A stretch of 64,000 bases of DNA from positions 1 through 64,000 of the forward strand of contig JAHJSQ010000033.1 in the NCBI GenBank assembly GCA_018830325.1, read 5' to 3'. A program made the position numbers and the translations under genes. Below are positions 17,289-26,719 of this stretch, piece after piece. Numbering within the stretch: position 1 is the stretch's first letter; each line of letters starts with the position of its first letter. This DNA comes from Gammaproteobacteria bacterium. Its GTDB lineage: Bacteria; Pseudomonadota; Gammaproteobacteria; Methylococcales; Methylomonadaceae. The notes under the pieces are model-generated. The model was not told the DNA's origin. It worked only from the letters and a program-made list of their open reading frames with translations, and did no database searches.

Positions 17289-18125
17289 ATGAACGTTGCG
17301 GATAGTTCTTTACCGGTTACCGAGCAAGATTTGCCGCTCAATGAAATCTTTTTGTCATTGGCGCTAGTAGCCTTTGTGTTATTAATTTTCATGGAAGGAT
17401 TGAAACCTTACCAGCGGTTCGATCGGAAAGTCGCGAAAAATTCGGTGCTGACGAATACTACGGCTTTTTTATTCAATAATATTATTTTAACCACGTTAAG
17501 AGCGTCCTCGCTTTTTTTTGTGGCTCAACAGTTTTCGAATTATGGCGTATTGAGCGGATTGTCTAACGGTCCGATTAAATGGGTGCTGTCGTTTTTGCTC
17601 TTTGATCTTGCGATTTATGCATGGCATTATGCAAGTCACAAATACGAATTTTTATGGCGTTTCCATAAAATTCATCATAGCGATAAAACCTTTAACGTAA
17701 CGACCGGGTTTCGTTTTCATGTATTCGATTTGTTTATTGAAATCGTCATGAAATGCCTGTTCGTCATCGTTTTCGGTGTGGATGCTTACGTCATACTCGC
17801 GATCGAATTGATCGAGCTGTCTTTTATTTTCTTCCATCATTCGAATCTGTCCTTCGATAAAGAAGATTTATTGTCGAAAGTTATTATTACGCCGGCCTTA
17901 CATAGAACTCATCATTCGGCGCTACGTAGCGAACATGACAGTAATTACGGTATCGTGTTATCGATATGGGATCAATTGTTTGGGACTCGAAAGGAATTGG
18001 TTCCTAAAAAGATCGGTCTCGATCTAATCGAAGCCGATAATTTTATACAGCTGTTTTTCTTGGCATTCATTACCGAAAGACACGTAGCCAAACTATTAGG
18101 TTTGATTCCGAAAGGAAGAAAATAA
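17289..18125 (+). CDS. Sterol desaturase / fatty-acid hydroxylase family membrane protein
   Basis: 278 residues with about four membrane segments (residues 20-36, 50-75, 90-112 and 145-172 by eye). The three histidine clusters of the di-iron hydroxylase superfamily are present: HYASH near 113, HRFHKIHH in the form RFHKIHH near 124-130, and HRTHH near 204-208, plus an FHH between them. Enzymes of this superfamily oxidise sterols, fatty acids, alkylglycerols or carotenoids with O2. The substrate is not readable from sequence. It is the last gene of the rightward SRPBCC-LOV cluster, and the lack of a terminator before it suggests shared transcription. In a methanotroph, hopanoid, sterol or carotenoid modification is plausible. 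Confidence 0.88.
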   Translation: MNVADSSLPVTEQDLPLNEIFLSLALVAFVLLIFMEGLKPYQRFDRKVAKNSVLTNTTAFLFNNIILTTLRASSLFFVAQQFSNYGVLSGLSNGPIKWVLSFLLFDLAIYAWHYASHKYEFLWRFHKIHHSDKTFNVTTGFRFHVFDLFIEIVMKCLFVIVFGVDAYVILAIELIELSFIFFHHSNLSFDKEDLLSKVIITPALHRTHHSALRSEHDSNYGIVLSIWDQLFGTRKELVPKKIGLDLIEADNFIQLFFLAFITERHVAKLLGLIPKGRK

Positions 18126-18227
18126 AATGATTTTTGCGATTTGGTGTCCGCTGGCAGGTGGACCCGACCCAGGTGCTTTAAAGCCTGGGATTGATGTCGC
18201 CTAACCTTTCAAGCGGGCGCCGGAAAT

Positions 18228-18258
18228 AAAAAAGGGCGGAGAATAATACCCGCCCTTG
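18228..18258 (-). terminator. Rho-independent terminator of the gap-pyk unit
   Basis: Read on the minus strand: AAGGGCGGG stem, loop of about 9 nt, CCGCCCTT stem, then TTTTTT. It lies 30 bp beyond the pyk stop codon. On the plus strand the T run is absent, so it serves pyk rather than the converging hydroxylase gene. Confidence 0.8.
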
Positions 18259-18287
18259 CTGCATTGTTTAGGAATGCCGGTGAGTTA

Positions 18288-19733
18288 TTAAGGCGTTAAG
18301 CCTTCACCCACGGTAATCACTTTCAATGCGTTGGTTCCGCCCTGAACGCCGGTCAGATCGCCTTTGGTGATAATAAATTTATCCCCATTTTGCGCTTGGT
18401 AGCGTTTTCTTAGCTGTTTGACGATTTCACGGTTTACTTCGGCATGATCCGGTTCTTTCAAGTGTTTGTCGAAATAGAACGGAAATACGCCTCGATAAAG
18501 CGTTACCTTGCCTAAAGTTTTTTCCTGACTGCTAAATGCGAAGATAGGAATTCCCGAGCTGATTCTGGACATCCATAACGGTGTCGATCCGGATTCGGTC
18601 AATGCCGCTATGCCATGAATCGTCGTATGATTCGCCATATACATCGCCGACATCGCAATCGCTTCGTCGATGCGTTGGAATTGCGTATCCATACGATGCT
18701 TCGAAACTCGAACGCTCGGCTGTTTTTCGGTCTCTTCGCAAACCCGTACCATGGCTTCGACCGCTTTGACCGGATATTTACCGGAAGCGGTTTCGGCCGA
18801 TAGCATGATAGCATCGGTGCCGTCGACGACCGCATTCGCAACGTCGAAAACTTCGGCGCGAGTCGGAATCGGGTTTTCGATCATCGATTCCATCATTTGC
18901 GTCGCAGTGATCGCAATACGATTCAGTTCGCGAGCGCGGCTGATGAGTCGTTTTTGTGCCGCCGGAAGGTTGGCGTCGCCAATTTCAACGCCCAAGTCGC
19001 CGCGAGCGACCATTACCGCATCGGATGCCAGGATGATTTCATCCATTGCATCCATCGCTTCTGCTCGCTCCACCTTGGCGACGATGCCGGCATGGCAACC
19101 TTCCGCCAGCAGCAATTCGCGTGCTTCGTTCAAGTCCGCTGCGCATCTAGGAAAAGATACCGCAACATAATCGCAATCGATTTTCGCAATCGTTTTGATG
19201 TCTTCCTTGTCTTTTTCGGTCAAAGCAGCGGCGGAAAGCCCGCCACCCATCAAATTGATGCCTTTGTTGTTAGACAGGTCGCCGCCGACGACTACTTTGC
19301 AATTGACGCGTTTGCCGTCGGTATCGACTACGTCTAATACCACTCGTCCATCGTCCAACAGTAAACGACTGCCGTTGCGCACTTCGCGAGCCAGCGGTTC
19401 GTAAGTGATGCCGACTTGGGTATTATCGCCGTCGTTCGGTCCTAAGTTGATGTCCAAGGCGAAATCCTGGCCTTCATCAAGCCATACTTTCGTTTCCTTG
19501 AAACGTGCTATGCGTATTTTAGGGCCTTGCAGGTCGCCTAATATGCCGACGCGGCGTCCGGTTTTGCGGCTTAATTCGCGAACTTTGTTGGCTCGGTCAA
19601 TATGGTCTTGCGCCGAGCCGTGCGAGAAATTCATGCGAACCACGTCGATGCCGGCTTTGAACAAGTTTTCCAGGACCCCGGGTTTATCCGTTGCGGGGCC
19701 CAAAGTGGCCAATATTTTGGTTCTTCGTAACAT
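18288..19733 (-). CDS. pyk: Pyruvate kinase
   Basis: 481 residues, standard length. Transfers phosphate from PEP to ADP, the last glycolytic step. Visible landmarks: N-terminal [20 protein letters not shown] and RMNFSHG (barrel, nucleotide and K+ sites), the B-domain, [12 protein letters not shown] near 240-250, [20 protein letters not shown] near 275-294 (the pyruvate kinase signature neighbourhood) and the C-terminal allosteric domain. Lies 9 bp after gap on the same strand, so the two lower-glycolysis enzymes form one operon closed by the terminator at 18228-18258. In methanotrophs with the RuMP pathway, formaldehyde carbon passes through glyceraldehyde-3-phosphate to this pair, which makes it a carbon-flow control point. 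The AMP- or fructose-bisphosphate-responsive subtype was not resolved. Confidence 0.96.
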   Translation of the reverse strand: MLRRTKILATLGPATDKPGVLENLFKAGIDVVRMNFSHGSAQDHIDRANKVRELSRKTGRRVGILGDLQGPKIRIARFKETKVWLDEGQDFALDINLGPNDGDNTQVGITYEPLAREVRNGSRLLLDDGRVVLDVVDTDGKRVNCKVVVGGDLSNNKGINLMGGGLSAAALTEKDKEDIKTIAKIDCDYVAVSFPRCAADLNEARELLLAEGCHAGIVAKVERAEAMDAMDEIILASDAVMVARGDLGVEIGDANLPAAQKRLISRARELNRIAITATQMMESMIENPIPTRAEVFDVANAVVDGTDAIMLSAETASGKYPVKAVEAMVRVCEETEKQPSVRVSKHRMDTQFQRIDEAIAMSAMYMANHTTIHGIAALTESGSTPLWMSRISSGIPIFAFSSQEKTLGKVTLYRGVFPFYFDKHLKEPDHAEVNREIVKQLRKRYQAQNGDKFIITKGDLTGVQGGTNALKVITVGEGLTP

Positions 19734-19742
19734 TAGTGCCCT

Positions 19743-20753
19743 TTATTTTGCGTTGCACAAGGCAACAGTGGTATCCAGCATACGATTCGAGAAGCCCCAT
19801 TCGTTGTCGTACCAAGCCAAAACTTTAACGAAGTTGCCTTCGGTGACTTTGGTTAATGACGATTCGTAGATGGATGATGCAGGATTGTGATTGAAGTCGA
19901 TAGAAACCAGTGGCTTGTCGTTATAAGCCAAGATGCCGTTCGATTTTTCCGAAGCGGATTTCAGGATGCTGTTGATTTCATCCACGCTGGTGTCTTTTCC
20001 GGCCGTAAAGCACAGGTCGACGACCGAAACGTTGATGGTCGGTACGCGCATGGCGAAGCCGTCCAGTTTTCCGGCCAATTCAGGCAGAACCAAACCGACA
20101 GCCGCGGCAGCACCTGTTTTGGTTGGTATCATCGATTGTGTTGCGGAACGAGCGCGGCGTAAATCGCTGTGATAAACATCGGTTAATACTTGGTCGTTGG
20201 TGTAGGCATGAATCGTGGTCATCAAGCCGTGTTTGATGCCGATGCTATCGTTCAAGGCTTTTGCTAATGGCGCCAGACAGTTAGTGGTGCACGAAGCATT
20301 GGAAATGATCGTGTCGGAAGCCTTTAACGTATCGTGGTTGACGCCGTAAACGATTGTGGCGTCGACGTCGTTGCCGCCGGGGGCCGAAATGATGACTTTT
20401 TTCGCACCTGCGGTGATATGAGCGGAAGCTTTGGCTTTGCTGGTAAAAAAACCGGTGCATTCATGGACGACGTCGATGCCGAGTTCGGCCCAAGGCAGTT
20501 TGGATGGATCGCGTTCGGAAAGTACACGAATTCTGTCGCCATTGACGATCATGTAATCGCCGTCGACACCGACTTCACCGGGGAATTTTCCGTGCGCGGT
20601 ATCGTATTGAGTGAGGTGAGCATTGGTAGCGGAATCGCCCAAGTCGTTGATTGCGACAACTTGGATTTCACCGTTGCGGCCAGATTCATACAATGCACGA
20701 ACGATATTTCGTCCAATACGACCATAGCCGTTGATTGCGACTTTAATTGCCAT
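19743..20753 (-). CDS. gap: Glyceraldehyde-3-phosphate dehydrogenase, type I
   Basis: 336 residues. NAD-dependent oxidative phosphorylation of glyceraldehyde-3-phosphate. The Rossmann entry [10 protein letters not shown] (residues 7-16), AINDLGD (34-40; the acidic residue favours NAD over NADP) and the active-site [15 protein letters not shown] with catalytic C155 are all present; [15 protein letters not shown] and [12 protein letters not shown] near the C-terminus complete the catalytic fold. An upstream GGAG precedes the ATG. First gene of the gap-pyk operon. The leader region upstream is clear for about 100 bp and then meets an inverted-repeat element (20860-21021), so the promoter most likely sits between 20770 and 20850. 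A TATACT hexamer on the minus strand near 20830 could be its -10 box. Confidence 0.96.
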   Translation of the reverse strand: MAIKVAINGYGRIGRNIVRALYESGRNGEIQVVAINDLGDSATNAHLTQYDTAHGKFPGEVGVDGDYMIVNGDRIRVLSERDPSKLPWAELGIDVVHECTGFFTSKAKASAHITAGAKKVIISAPGGNDVDATIVYGVNHDTLKASDTIISNASCTTNCLAPLAKALNDSIGIKHGLMTTIHAYTNDQVLTDVYHSDLRRARSATQSMIPTKTGAAAAVGLVLPELAGKLDGFAMRVPTINVSVVDLCFTAGKDTSVDEINSILKSASEKSNGILAYNDKPLVSIDFNHNPASSIYESSLTKVTEGNFVKVLAWYDNEWGFSNRMLDTTVALCNAK

Positions 20754-20859
20754 ATAAGTTCTCCGGTAATGTGAGGTTGATTTTTTCGGTGGGCGCCAAT
20801 CGGTTTCCGATCAGCGTACGGCGTGAAAGTATAACAAAATTAGCTATATTCCGTCCATG

Positions 20860-21021
20860 TATACCTATCGCACTTCAAATTTCGGCATTAGCGTATGGAG
20901 GCACCGGGGTGTTCGGCAAAGGCTTTGAAAGCATGGATGCTGTCATAGAGCCTACATGGACGTATTCACGGCGTCCTTTGACGGCCACCCCGGCGCCGAA
21001 ATTTGACTAGCAAAGGGTATA
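20860..21021. repeat. Inverted-repeat element, family A copy A1
   Basis: 162-bp MITE-like element upstream of gap. Ends are TATACC-T-TCGCACTTCAAATTTCGG on the left and a matching inverted end CGAAATTTGA...GGGTATA on the right. Inside is the shared core seen here as AGCCTACATGGACGTATTCA followed by CGGCGTCC. There is no coding capacity. Five relatives lie in this window (A2 to A6). Confidence 0.75.
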
Positions 21022-21043
21022 TAAAGGGATTCGTTGCTTTAGA

Positions 21044-21202
21044 GTAACGTTCATGAAGGGCTAGCCATCGCCCCGGCAAATGAAAGTGCGAGGGAGTGGC
21101 AGGGTACGGTCACTCGCCCGACAGGACGCCGTGAATACATCCGTGTAGGCTCGACGGCGGCTTTCCCTGCCGCCGACGCCTGTCGGTCGAGCAACCGCAC
21201 CC
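21044..21202. repeat. Inverted-repeat element, family B copy B1
   Basis: Element of about 160 bp between the A1 element and the TRAP binding-protein gene. Inner terminal repeats run GGGTACGGTCACTCGCCCGA on the left and CGGTCGAGCAACCGCACCC on the right. The outer left arm, with GTAACGTTCATGAAGG and CATCGCCCCGGCAAATGAAA, is the reverse complement of the right arm of copy B5 (58288-58492). This copy lacks the internal AGATTTTTGCTCCTGC hairpin present in B2, B4 and B5. The remaining 220 bp up to the TRAP gene are AT-rich and hold nothing else that I recognise. Confidence 0.72.
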
Positions 21203-21424
21203 GCTTCGGAGCCGGCATTTTATCTGCCGAGCTTCGTTTATCGAAAAATTAGATAAGGAGTCCAAATCTACGAACTTTCACAGTAACACAAATCACCGTG
21301 TTGCTATTGTGGAAAGTTTCGGTAGATTTTGTGAATCTTCGTTAAACTCACGTCGCATTCAAAGCTAATTTTTTGATTGCGGGTAATCATCGACTTTTTC
21401 GGAAATTACGGAGATGCATAGCAT

Positions 21425-22510
21425 ATGAAGCGTAGAGAATTTATAAAAAAAGCGAGCGTAAGTACGGTCGCGGCAAGTACTGTAACATTGACGGGTACTA
21501 AAATTAGTAAGGCCGACACGGTTTTTAAATGGAAGTTGGTTACGGCTTGGCCGAAAAATTTTCCAGGCTTAGGGCATGGCGCTAATTTATTGGCGCAAAT
21601 GATCACAGAGATGAGCGGTGGTCGGATCAACGTCAAAGTCTATGGGGCTTCGGAATTGGTGCCCGCTTTTGAAGTGTTTGATGCGGTTGCTAATGGAACC
21701 GCCGAGATGGGCCATTCCGGGTCTTATTATTGGAAGGGAAAGTCGGAGGCGGCGCAGTTTTTTTCGGCGGTGCCTTTCGGATTTACGGCTCAAGAAATGA
21801 ACGCTTGGTTGTATTACGGCGGCGGTTTGGAGTTGTGGCAAGAACTTTACAAGCCTTTCGGTCTGATTCCTGTGCCGTCCGGAAATTCGGGCGTGCAAAT
21901 GGCCGGATGGTTCAATCGGGAAATTAAATCAGTAGCCGATTTGGATGGATTGAAAATGCGTATTCCAGGTCTGGGTGGCGAAGTTTTGAGGCGCGCAGGC
22001 GGTACTACGGTTAACTTGCCGGGTGGAGAAATATTCACGGCTTTGCAGTCACATAACATCGATGCGACTGAGTGGGTCGGACCTTATAACGATTTGGCTT
22101 TCGGTCTGCATAAGGTGGCCAAGTTTTATTATTACCCAGGTTGGCATGAACCGGGCTCGACGATCGAGGCTGTTATCAACCGAAAAGCCTTCGATGCATT
22201 GCCGAAGGATTTGCAGCAAATTGTAATGACGGCATGTAAGGCTGCAAATATGGACATGATAAGCGAATACACGGCACGTAATAATCAAGCCTTGGATACT
22301 TTAATGAACAAGCACAATGTATCGGTATTGCCCTTGCCTGACGATGTGTTGAAAAAACTCAAGCAGATTTCGGACGAGCTTATTGCTGAAATGGCCGCAA
22401 AGGATCCTGCGGTCAAAAAAGTGTACGATTCGGTCGTCGGTTTCAGAAGTCAAGTTTCGCGTTGGACCGAGATTTCGGAGTTGGCTTTTTTAAAAGCAAG
22501 GGCGCTTTAA
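21425..22510 (+). CDS. TRAP transporter substrate-binding protein, DctP family (orphan)
   Basis: 361 residues. Opens with a twin-arginine signal, MKRREFIKKASVSTVAASTV, so the protein is probably exported folded through Tat into the periplasm. The body has the DctP fold: FKWKLVTAWPKNFPGLGHGA, GRINVKVYGASELVPAFEVF, the substrate-arginine helix LDGLKMRIPGLGGEVLRRAG near 177-196, and DATEWVGPYNDLAFGLHK near 218-235. The pattern resembles TakP-like proteins that bind alpha-keto acids, but the ligand is not certain. No membrane subunits (DctQ/DctM) are encoded on either side, so it must use a transporter encoded elsewhere or have a non-transport role. Flanked by repeat elements on both sides. Confidence 0.9.
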   Translation: MKRREFIKKASVSTVAASTVTLTGTKISKADTVFKWKLVTAWPKNFPGLGHGANLLAQMITEMSGGRINVKVYGASELVPAFEVFDAVANGTAEMGHSGSYYWKGKSEAAQFFSAVPFGFTAQEMNAWLYYGGGLELWQELYKPFGLIPVPSGNSGVQMAGWFNREIKSVADLDGLKMRIPGLGGEVLRRAGGTTVNLPGGEIFTALQSHNIDATEWVGPYNDLAFGLHKVAKFYYYPGWHEPGSTIEAVINRKAFDALPKDLQQIVMTACKAANMDMISEYTARNNQALDTLMNKHNVSVLPLPDDVLKKLKQISDELIAEMAAKDPAVKKVYDSVVGFRSQVSRWTEISELAFLKARAL

Positions 22511-22529
22511 CCTAAAAAAGCATCTCACC

Positions 22530-22690
22530 ATGAAGAATAAGAAGTTAATTCAATGATTTGCCATTCGTTTGCATACAACTTTCGCTCAACCGAAAGGTTA
22601 GCTGGAATGTTTAGATAATCTCTTGAAATACTTCATTAACTTCATGTGCTTCATGGATGAACTGCCGAATTTAGGGTTATCGGTTTCCGG
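22530..22690 (+). repeat. Dispersed repeat R5, copy 1
   Basis: Begins near CACCATGAAGAATAAGAAGT and continues through TACTTCATTAACTTCATG to the GCCGAATTTAGGGTTATCGG region. Corresponding blocks occur at 32604-32672 (CACCATGAAGATAAGAAGTT) and 32936-32995 (TACTTCATGAGCTTCATGG, then GCCGAGCTTAGGATCATC). In the second locus an A-family element separates the two blocks. Non-coding. Confidence 0.6.
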
Positions 22691-22766
22691 TTTTGTCTTG
22701 TGATATTCGATTCGATGCGGCGGGCCCGGAAATGGTATTCGCCATGAATGGGCGGTTTCGGTTTTC

Positions 22767-22962
22767 GTAGGGTGCGCATAGCGCACCGGGTTCGGAGCCG
22801 AGACGTTTCGTTGGGTTGTGCGTTGTGGCAAGGTGCGCGATGCGCACCCTACGCCTGGCGTTTCATAGCCTATTGATAGCCAACAATTTCCGAGAAATTT
22901 TGATGTTATAAAAAACAGGGAACACAGAAATTAGTTAGAGTGGCTTTTTTGGAACAGCCTAA
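22767..22962. repeat. Dispersed repeat R2, copy 1
   Basis: About 196 bp starting GTAGGGTGCGCATAGCGCAC, with an inverted partner GGTGCGCGATGCGCACCCTA, then an AT-rich tail containing GGGAACACAGAAATTAG and GGCTTTTTTGGAACAGCCTA. The same order recurs at 53598-53798. It fills most of the gap between the TRAP gene and the PilZ gene. Confidence 0.68.
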
Positions 22963-22970
22963 GGCGGTGT

Positions 22971-23336
22971 TTATATTACCGGCATTGCGATGCTCGTTTG
23001 GGCGTGTTTGACGCATTCGAACATTAATTCGTCTAAGGCTTCTTCAGTCGAATAGTTGCCATGGTGCAGGCCGTATTCGAAGTGTGGGCAGTAATGCTTG
23101 ATTTCGCCGTGTATCGTTATCGGAATTTTTGATTCGGGGAGAACGATGACAATTTTGACAATACCTTCACTTTCTTCGGGTAATGGAGAGTTCAGGCGAA
23201 TTTTAATGCCGGTATAGCTAATGTCGATAACGTCGCCGTCAATTTCAATCGGAGCCTCTCTGACTCGGTCGATGCTGACATGGGCTTTTAATTCCTTGAC
23301 CTGTATTCTTGGGTGTTTGCGTTGTTCGTTTTGCAT
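22971..23336 (-). CDS. PilZ domain protein
   Basis: 121 residues, a stand-alone PilZ domain. The N-terminal RKHPRIQV (residues 6-13) supplies the RxxxR-like c-di-GMP contact and DVIDISYTGIKIRL (about 39-52) the second motif, with D/N-x-S-x-x-G reduced to DISYTG. Such proteins bind cyclic di-GMP and control motility, polysaccharide or adhesion through a partner. Located 85 bp downstream of cyaA on the same strand, so the cAMP-making enzyme and a putative c-di-GMP receptor may be co-transcribed. Because the first motif is RKHPR rather than the strict RxxxR spacing, binding should be regarded as likely, not certain. Confidence 0.82.
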   Translation of the reverse strand: MQNEQRKHPRIQVKELKAHVSIDRVREAPIEIDGDVIDISYTGIKIRLNSPLPEESEGIVKIVIVLPESKIPITIHGEIKHYCPHFEYGLHHGNYSTEEALDELMFECVKHAQTSIAMPVI

Positions 23337-23421
23337 GTGATGTATGAATTAAAAAAGTGTCGATGCTTGGTGTCTTAAAGTTTCGCAGTTCGTAAGCTTA
23401 TGCAAATCATTAAAAAAATAG

Positions 23422-26247
23422 TTATGTACCCGAAATGCTGTTTAAACGGTTTTCGATTTTTTGTTTATATTTCAATAAGTGAATGGTTTGTAATTCCGAT
23501 GCGTTTTCAAGGCCTAAGTTTGCGAGCGGTACGTCGATATCGCTGATGTGAATAGGATATCGCTGATTGGATTGTCTAAATTCCAGAATATATTCCGCCG
23601 CCGCTGAAAGGGCGCGCTTACCGTAAGTTAGTGTCGAAAACTCTTTTTCGTTGCAATAAAGCGTGTAGGATGCCGAGTGCTCTCCTGACACGCGAATATC
23701 CAATTCGCGAGTCAAGTTTATTCTGTTTGGAACACTCGGAGTATATTTTATGATGGTACTGGGATTGTGTCGGATTTTATAGTGCTCGATTAACAGACTG
23801 TCGTCAAAGAAATATCGGTTCAGAATATTATCCAGAAAATGTTGATAACGGCGCAACAAACCGTCGATCTTTGCGGAAGGGTAGTGCTGGCGAAACAGTG
23901 CGCCTTTTTCGTCCAGTAAATAAAGCTGTATACCTGTTTTCGTGGCAGTATGAAATACTTGAATCGTGTTTGCTTTATTCAATTTTAATAATTCGGGTAT
24001 CTCGCTTTCTTCCAGACAAAAAGGGTCGATATGCGTCGGGCTGAAAACCCCTTGGGCTTGGCTTAATTCGTTTAACAGTTCTTGACGAGTTCCAATGCTT
24101 CGATAATGTAGAGTTCTGTTTTTTCTCTGAAAAATATAATAATCTTTTGCTCCTGCCAGGATGTAGCGGGGCGATTCATTTGAATTTTGCCGGCCGAACC
24201 AACTGATTAACGTTTGGAATACGCTTTGAGCTCGTTGGCTAATGCTATTGGCGCGTGCCGAAGTATTACAAATAACTTTGACATCGCTTTCTGCGATTGG
24301 AGGGCGATGATTGTTGAAGATGTCGGTGAAGGTGTCGAATAAACCGTCCAGTCCGAGTGCGCGGCTTGCGGTGACTTCCCCCCAGTTCGAAATGGAAACC
24401 CGATTTACCGATTGAACAAACGATTGACGGCTCTTGCCATAACTAAAAGGGTCGGAGCGTTCGCTCATGACTAGGCGTCCGTCATTGCGCTCGCCCTCAG
24501 GTTCCGTTCCGATATTGATGAACAATAGCGAGCTTTGACATTGGTTAGGTTGTTTATAGCTAGGCAAATCGAGGTGTAATTTATCGAGTCTGCTGCTAAT
24601 GAAGTCATGCAATTGTTCGGTCGTGGTTTGGAGTTCGTTCGTTGAGAGTGAGAGTGTTTTACTGTCGAGGTTAAGTTTCAGTTTTTTATGGTATAGGCCG
24701 TTTACAATGATCCATGCCAGCAATTCGATTAAACTCCAGGTGTTTTTTATCGGGCTTTGTTCGGCAAGATTGTCCGCAGTAACATGACCAAGATATAGGC
24801 TCCAGCCGCTTTGATTATCGGCGAAGCTAGTTTCTACGAGCGATAATTCCTGTTCTTTGATTTGGAGTGCCGAGCGGGTTGTAATAAACTCGATTTTGCC
24901 TGGTTTTTTGTCCAGAAAGGAATGCAGTTTGCGGCCTATCAGTTTCAGATCTTCATTGTCTTTCAAGTTACTTTGAACATGCTGTCCGGCAAAATTTAAA
25001 ATCATACGATAACAGCCTGCTAGATGACGCAGAATAATGTCATGTTCACGGGTGGCTTTTAGTATGTTCCATGATTGTTGTCTGCTAATTTCAGGCAGTA
25101 ACGTTTCCGGCCATTGCCACCGATGCGCAATATGCTTGATGAATTCGGTGCGATAGAGTTGTTTTTGCGGATCTTGTTCGGTATTGGCAAAGCCCATGAT
25201 TTTAATATATAGGCTATGTCTTATCAGTTCCAGACGTGCGCGATTAGCGGGCGAGCTAAGGTAATTCTCGAGTTTTTGATAAATCAATAGATAGGGGTCG
25301 AGATCCTCGAGCGAGAACTCTCCGCCGTGAACGGCTTTTTTCATTTCCGAACAAAGCCATTGAGTATTGGGATACTCGCTTGCGTAACATTCCATCAGCA
25401 TCAGTTTTAGCAGCGATTTGTGCGGTGACCCGATCGCTTTATAAATATGCCAGAGCGTGACGGTGATGAATTCTTCGGGAGGAGCGTTTTCCAGGCTGCC
25501 GAAATCGATGACTTCCAGTTCCGAGATGAATTTGTTATCGAGTAAATGACTGATATAGCCGGTATGATGATGCTCTTCTCGCGGAGGCACGAGCCACCAA
25601 GCCGGCGATCGGCCCGCGATATAGACGGCCGTACGATAAAATTCCTCTAATAATAAATAGTGTTGGGTCTTTCCGCTACTTTCATCGGAAATAGGGATAT
25701 CTTGTCCGCTTTTAAATTTTTCATGATCGATTAGGAAAAAATGAACCTCAAGGTCCAAAGACATAGCCCACTCCTCGATCGCGGTTGCTTTCTGCTGAAG
25801 TTCTTCAAGGGCCGAAGGGGGCAAGGCCGGGTCGTGGCAAAGCCAAATATCCATATCGCTGGTTTTTGTGAAGGCAATGCTGCCGACGCTGCCCATCAAA
25901 AACAAGCCTAGAATTGGATGATTCGTCAAGGCGCGCGTTTTGTATTGGTAGCTTCTCGAAAATTGAGCGGCATGCAGTAGAACTTGGCGTGTCGGTGAAT
26001 AGTCTAGAATGCCGGCTGGGGTTTCAGAAGAAATAAAACCGGGCAATAACGGTACGTTTTGATGAAAGAGCAAGGGAAGTAATTCTAAAAAGACTCGTTG
26101 ACGCGGTTGTAAAAAACTTTGAATGCGTTTTTGCTGAAGCAAATGTAAATTTTTGAAACGCTGGAGAATCGCTAGCAAATCTTTTTTGCTGATATCTTCT
26201 CCGGGCGAACCAAGGCGAATCGGTGTGAGATGTTTTTTTTCAACCAT
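23422..26247 (-). CDS. cyaA: Class I adenylate cyclase
   Basis: 941 residues; enteric CyaA is about 850, so this form is longer. Makes cAMP from ATP. The nucleotidyltransferase signature is near residues 118-133: LMGSVGSIAFTKTSDMDIWL, with the metal-binding D131 and D133. The following region (HFFLIDHEKFKSGQ) and the helical middle (LVPPREEHHHTGYISHLLDN near 215-234) follow class I enzymes. The C-terminal half, regulatory in enterics, is present and carries extra sequence. Leftward, followed by the PilZ gene. Its 5' side faces the A2 repeat element and argH on the same strand, 503 bp away. Membership of class I is secure; which signal controls it is not visible. Confidence 0.94.
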   Translation of the reverse strand: MVEKKHLTPIRLGSPGEDISKKDLLAILQRFKNLHLLQQKRIQSFLQPRQRVFLELLPLLFHQNVPLLPGFISSETPAGILDYSPTRQVLLHAAQFSRSYQYKTRALTNHPILGLFLMGSVGSIAFTKTSDMDIWLCHDPALPPSALEELQQKATAIEEWAMSLDLEVHFFLIDHEKFKSGQDIPISDESSGKTQHYLLLEEFYRTAVYIAGRSPAWWLVPPREEHHHTGYISHLLDNKFISELEVIDFGSLENAPPEEFITVTLWHIYKAIGSPHKSLLKLMLMECYASEYPNTQWLCSEMKKAVHGGEFSLEDLDPYLLIYQKLENYLSSPANRARLELIRHSLYIKIMGFANTEQDPQKQLYRTEFIKHIAHRWQWPETLLPEISRQQSWNILKATREHDIILRHLAGCYRMILNFAGQHVQSNLKDNEDLKLIGRKLHSFLDKKPGKIEFITTRSALQIKEQELSLVETSFADNQSGWSLYLGHVTADNLAEQSPIKNTWSLIELLAWIIVNGLYHKKLKLNLDSKTLSLSTNELQTTTEQLHDFISSRLDKLHLDLPSYKQPNQCQSSLLFINIGTEPEGERNDGRLVMSERSDPFSYGKSRQSFVQSVNRVSISNWGEVTASRALGLDGLFDTFTDIFNNHRPPIAESDVKVICNTSARANSISQRAQSVFQTLISWFGRQNSNESPRYILAGAKDYYIFQRKNRTLHYRSIGTRQELLNELSQAQGVFSPTHIDPFCLEESEIPELLKLNKANTIQVFHTATKTGIQLYLLDEKGALFRQHYPSAKIDGLLRRYQHFLDNILNRYFFDDSLLIEHYKIRHNPSTIIKYTPSVPNRINLTRELDIRVSGEHSASYTLYCNEKEFSTLTYGKRALSAAAEYILEFRQSNQRYPIHISDIDVPLANLGLENASELQTIHLLKYKQKIENRLNSISGT

Positions 26248-26379
26248 GTTGTCGTGAATGGTTAGCGATTGACAGGCATATTGTTGTCTTCTATTAAGCC
26301 GTGCGACAAAATTTGTGGGATTTTTGAGGCGCGGAAGCTGCCGTTACGTGAAAGGTTTCGTACTGTTATAACTTTAGGT

Positions 26380-26679
26380 TATACCCTTTGATAGTCAAAT
26401 TTCGGTCCGGGGCGAATATTGATTTTGCATTACGCCATGGATGGCATGTAGTAAGACAACAATAGAAGGCGCATTAGGCGACAACTAGTCTGATACAGGG
26501 CAGCGAAAAATGCTCCTCGGCAATTGCTCCTGCATTGCTCTAATACCGCCATCCTTGGCGTAATGTATTTTCTGCATTCATTACATCCCTGTAGCTCAGC
26601 AGTTGCCGAGGAGCAAAATCGATCTAACACCCCTGCGTAGCCATGTCCTAATGCCTCAATTTGAAATGCGATAGACATA
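26380..26679. repeat. Inverted-repeat element, family A copy A2, with a large internal hairpin
   Basis: About 300 bp in the cyaA-argH gap. Family A ends: TATACCCTTTGATAGTCAAA at the left and TTTGAAATGCGATAGACATA at the right. Inside lies a different cargo from the other copies: nested inverted repeats TGCTCCTCGGCAATTGCTCC against GCTCAGCAGTTGCCGAGGAG, and ATTACGCCATGGATGGC against GCCATCCTTGGCGTAAT. The folded form would be one long imperfect hairpin. The right end sits 41 bp from heptad array H2. Confidence 0.65.
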
Positions 26680-26719
26680 AAGATCAGTGGCTTGCCTTGA
26701 TCTTTCGGCTATGCTTTTC

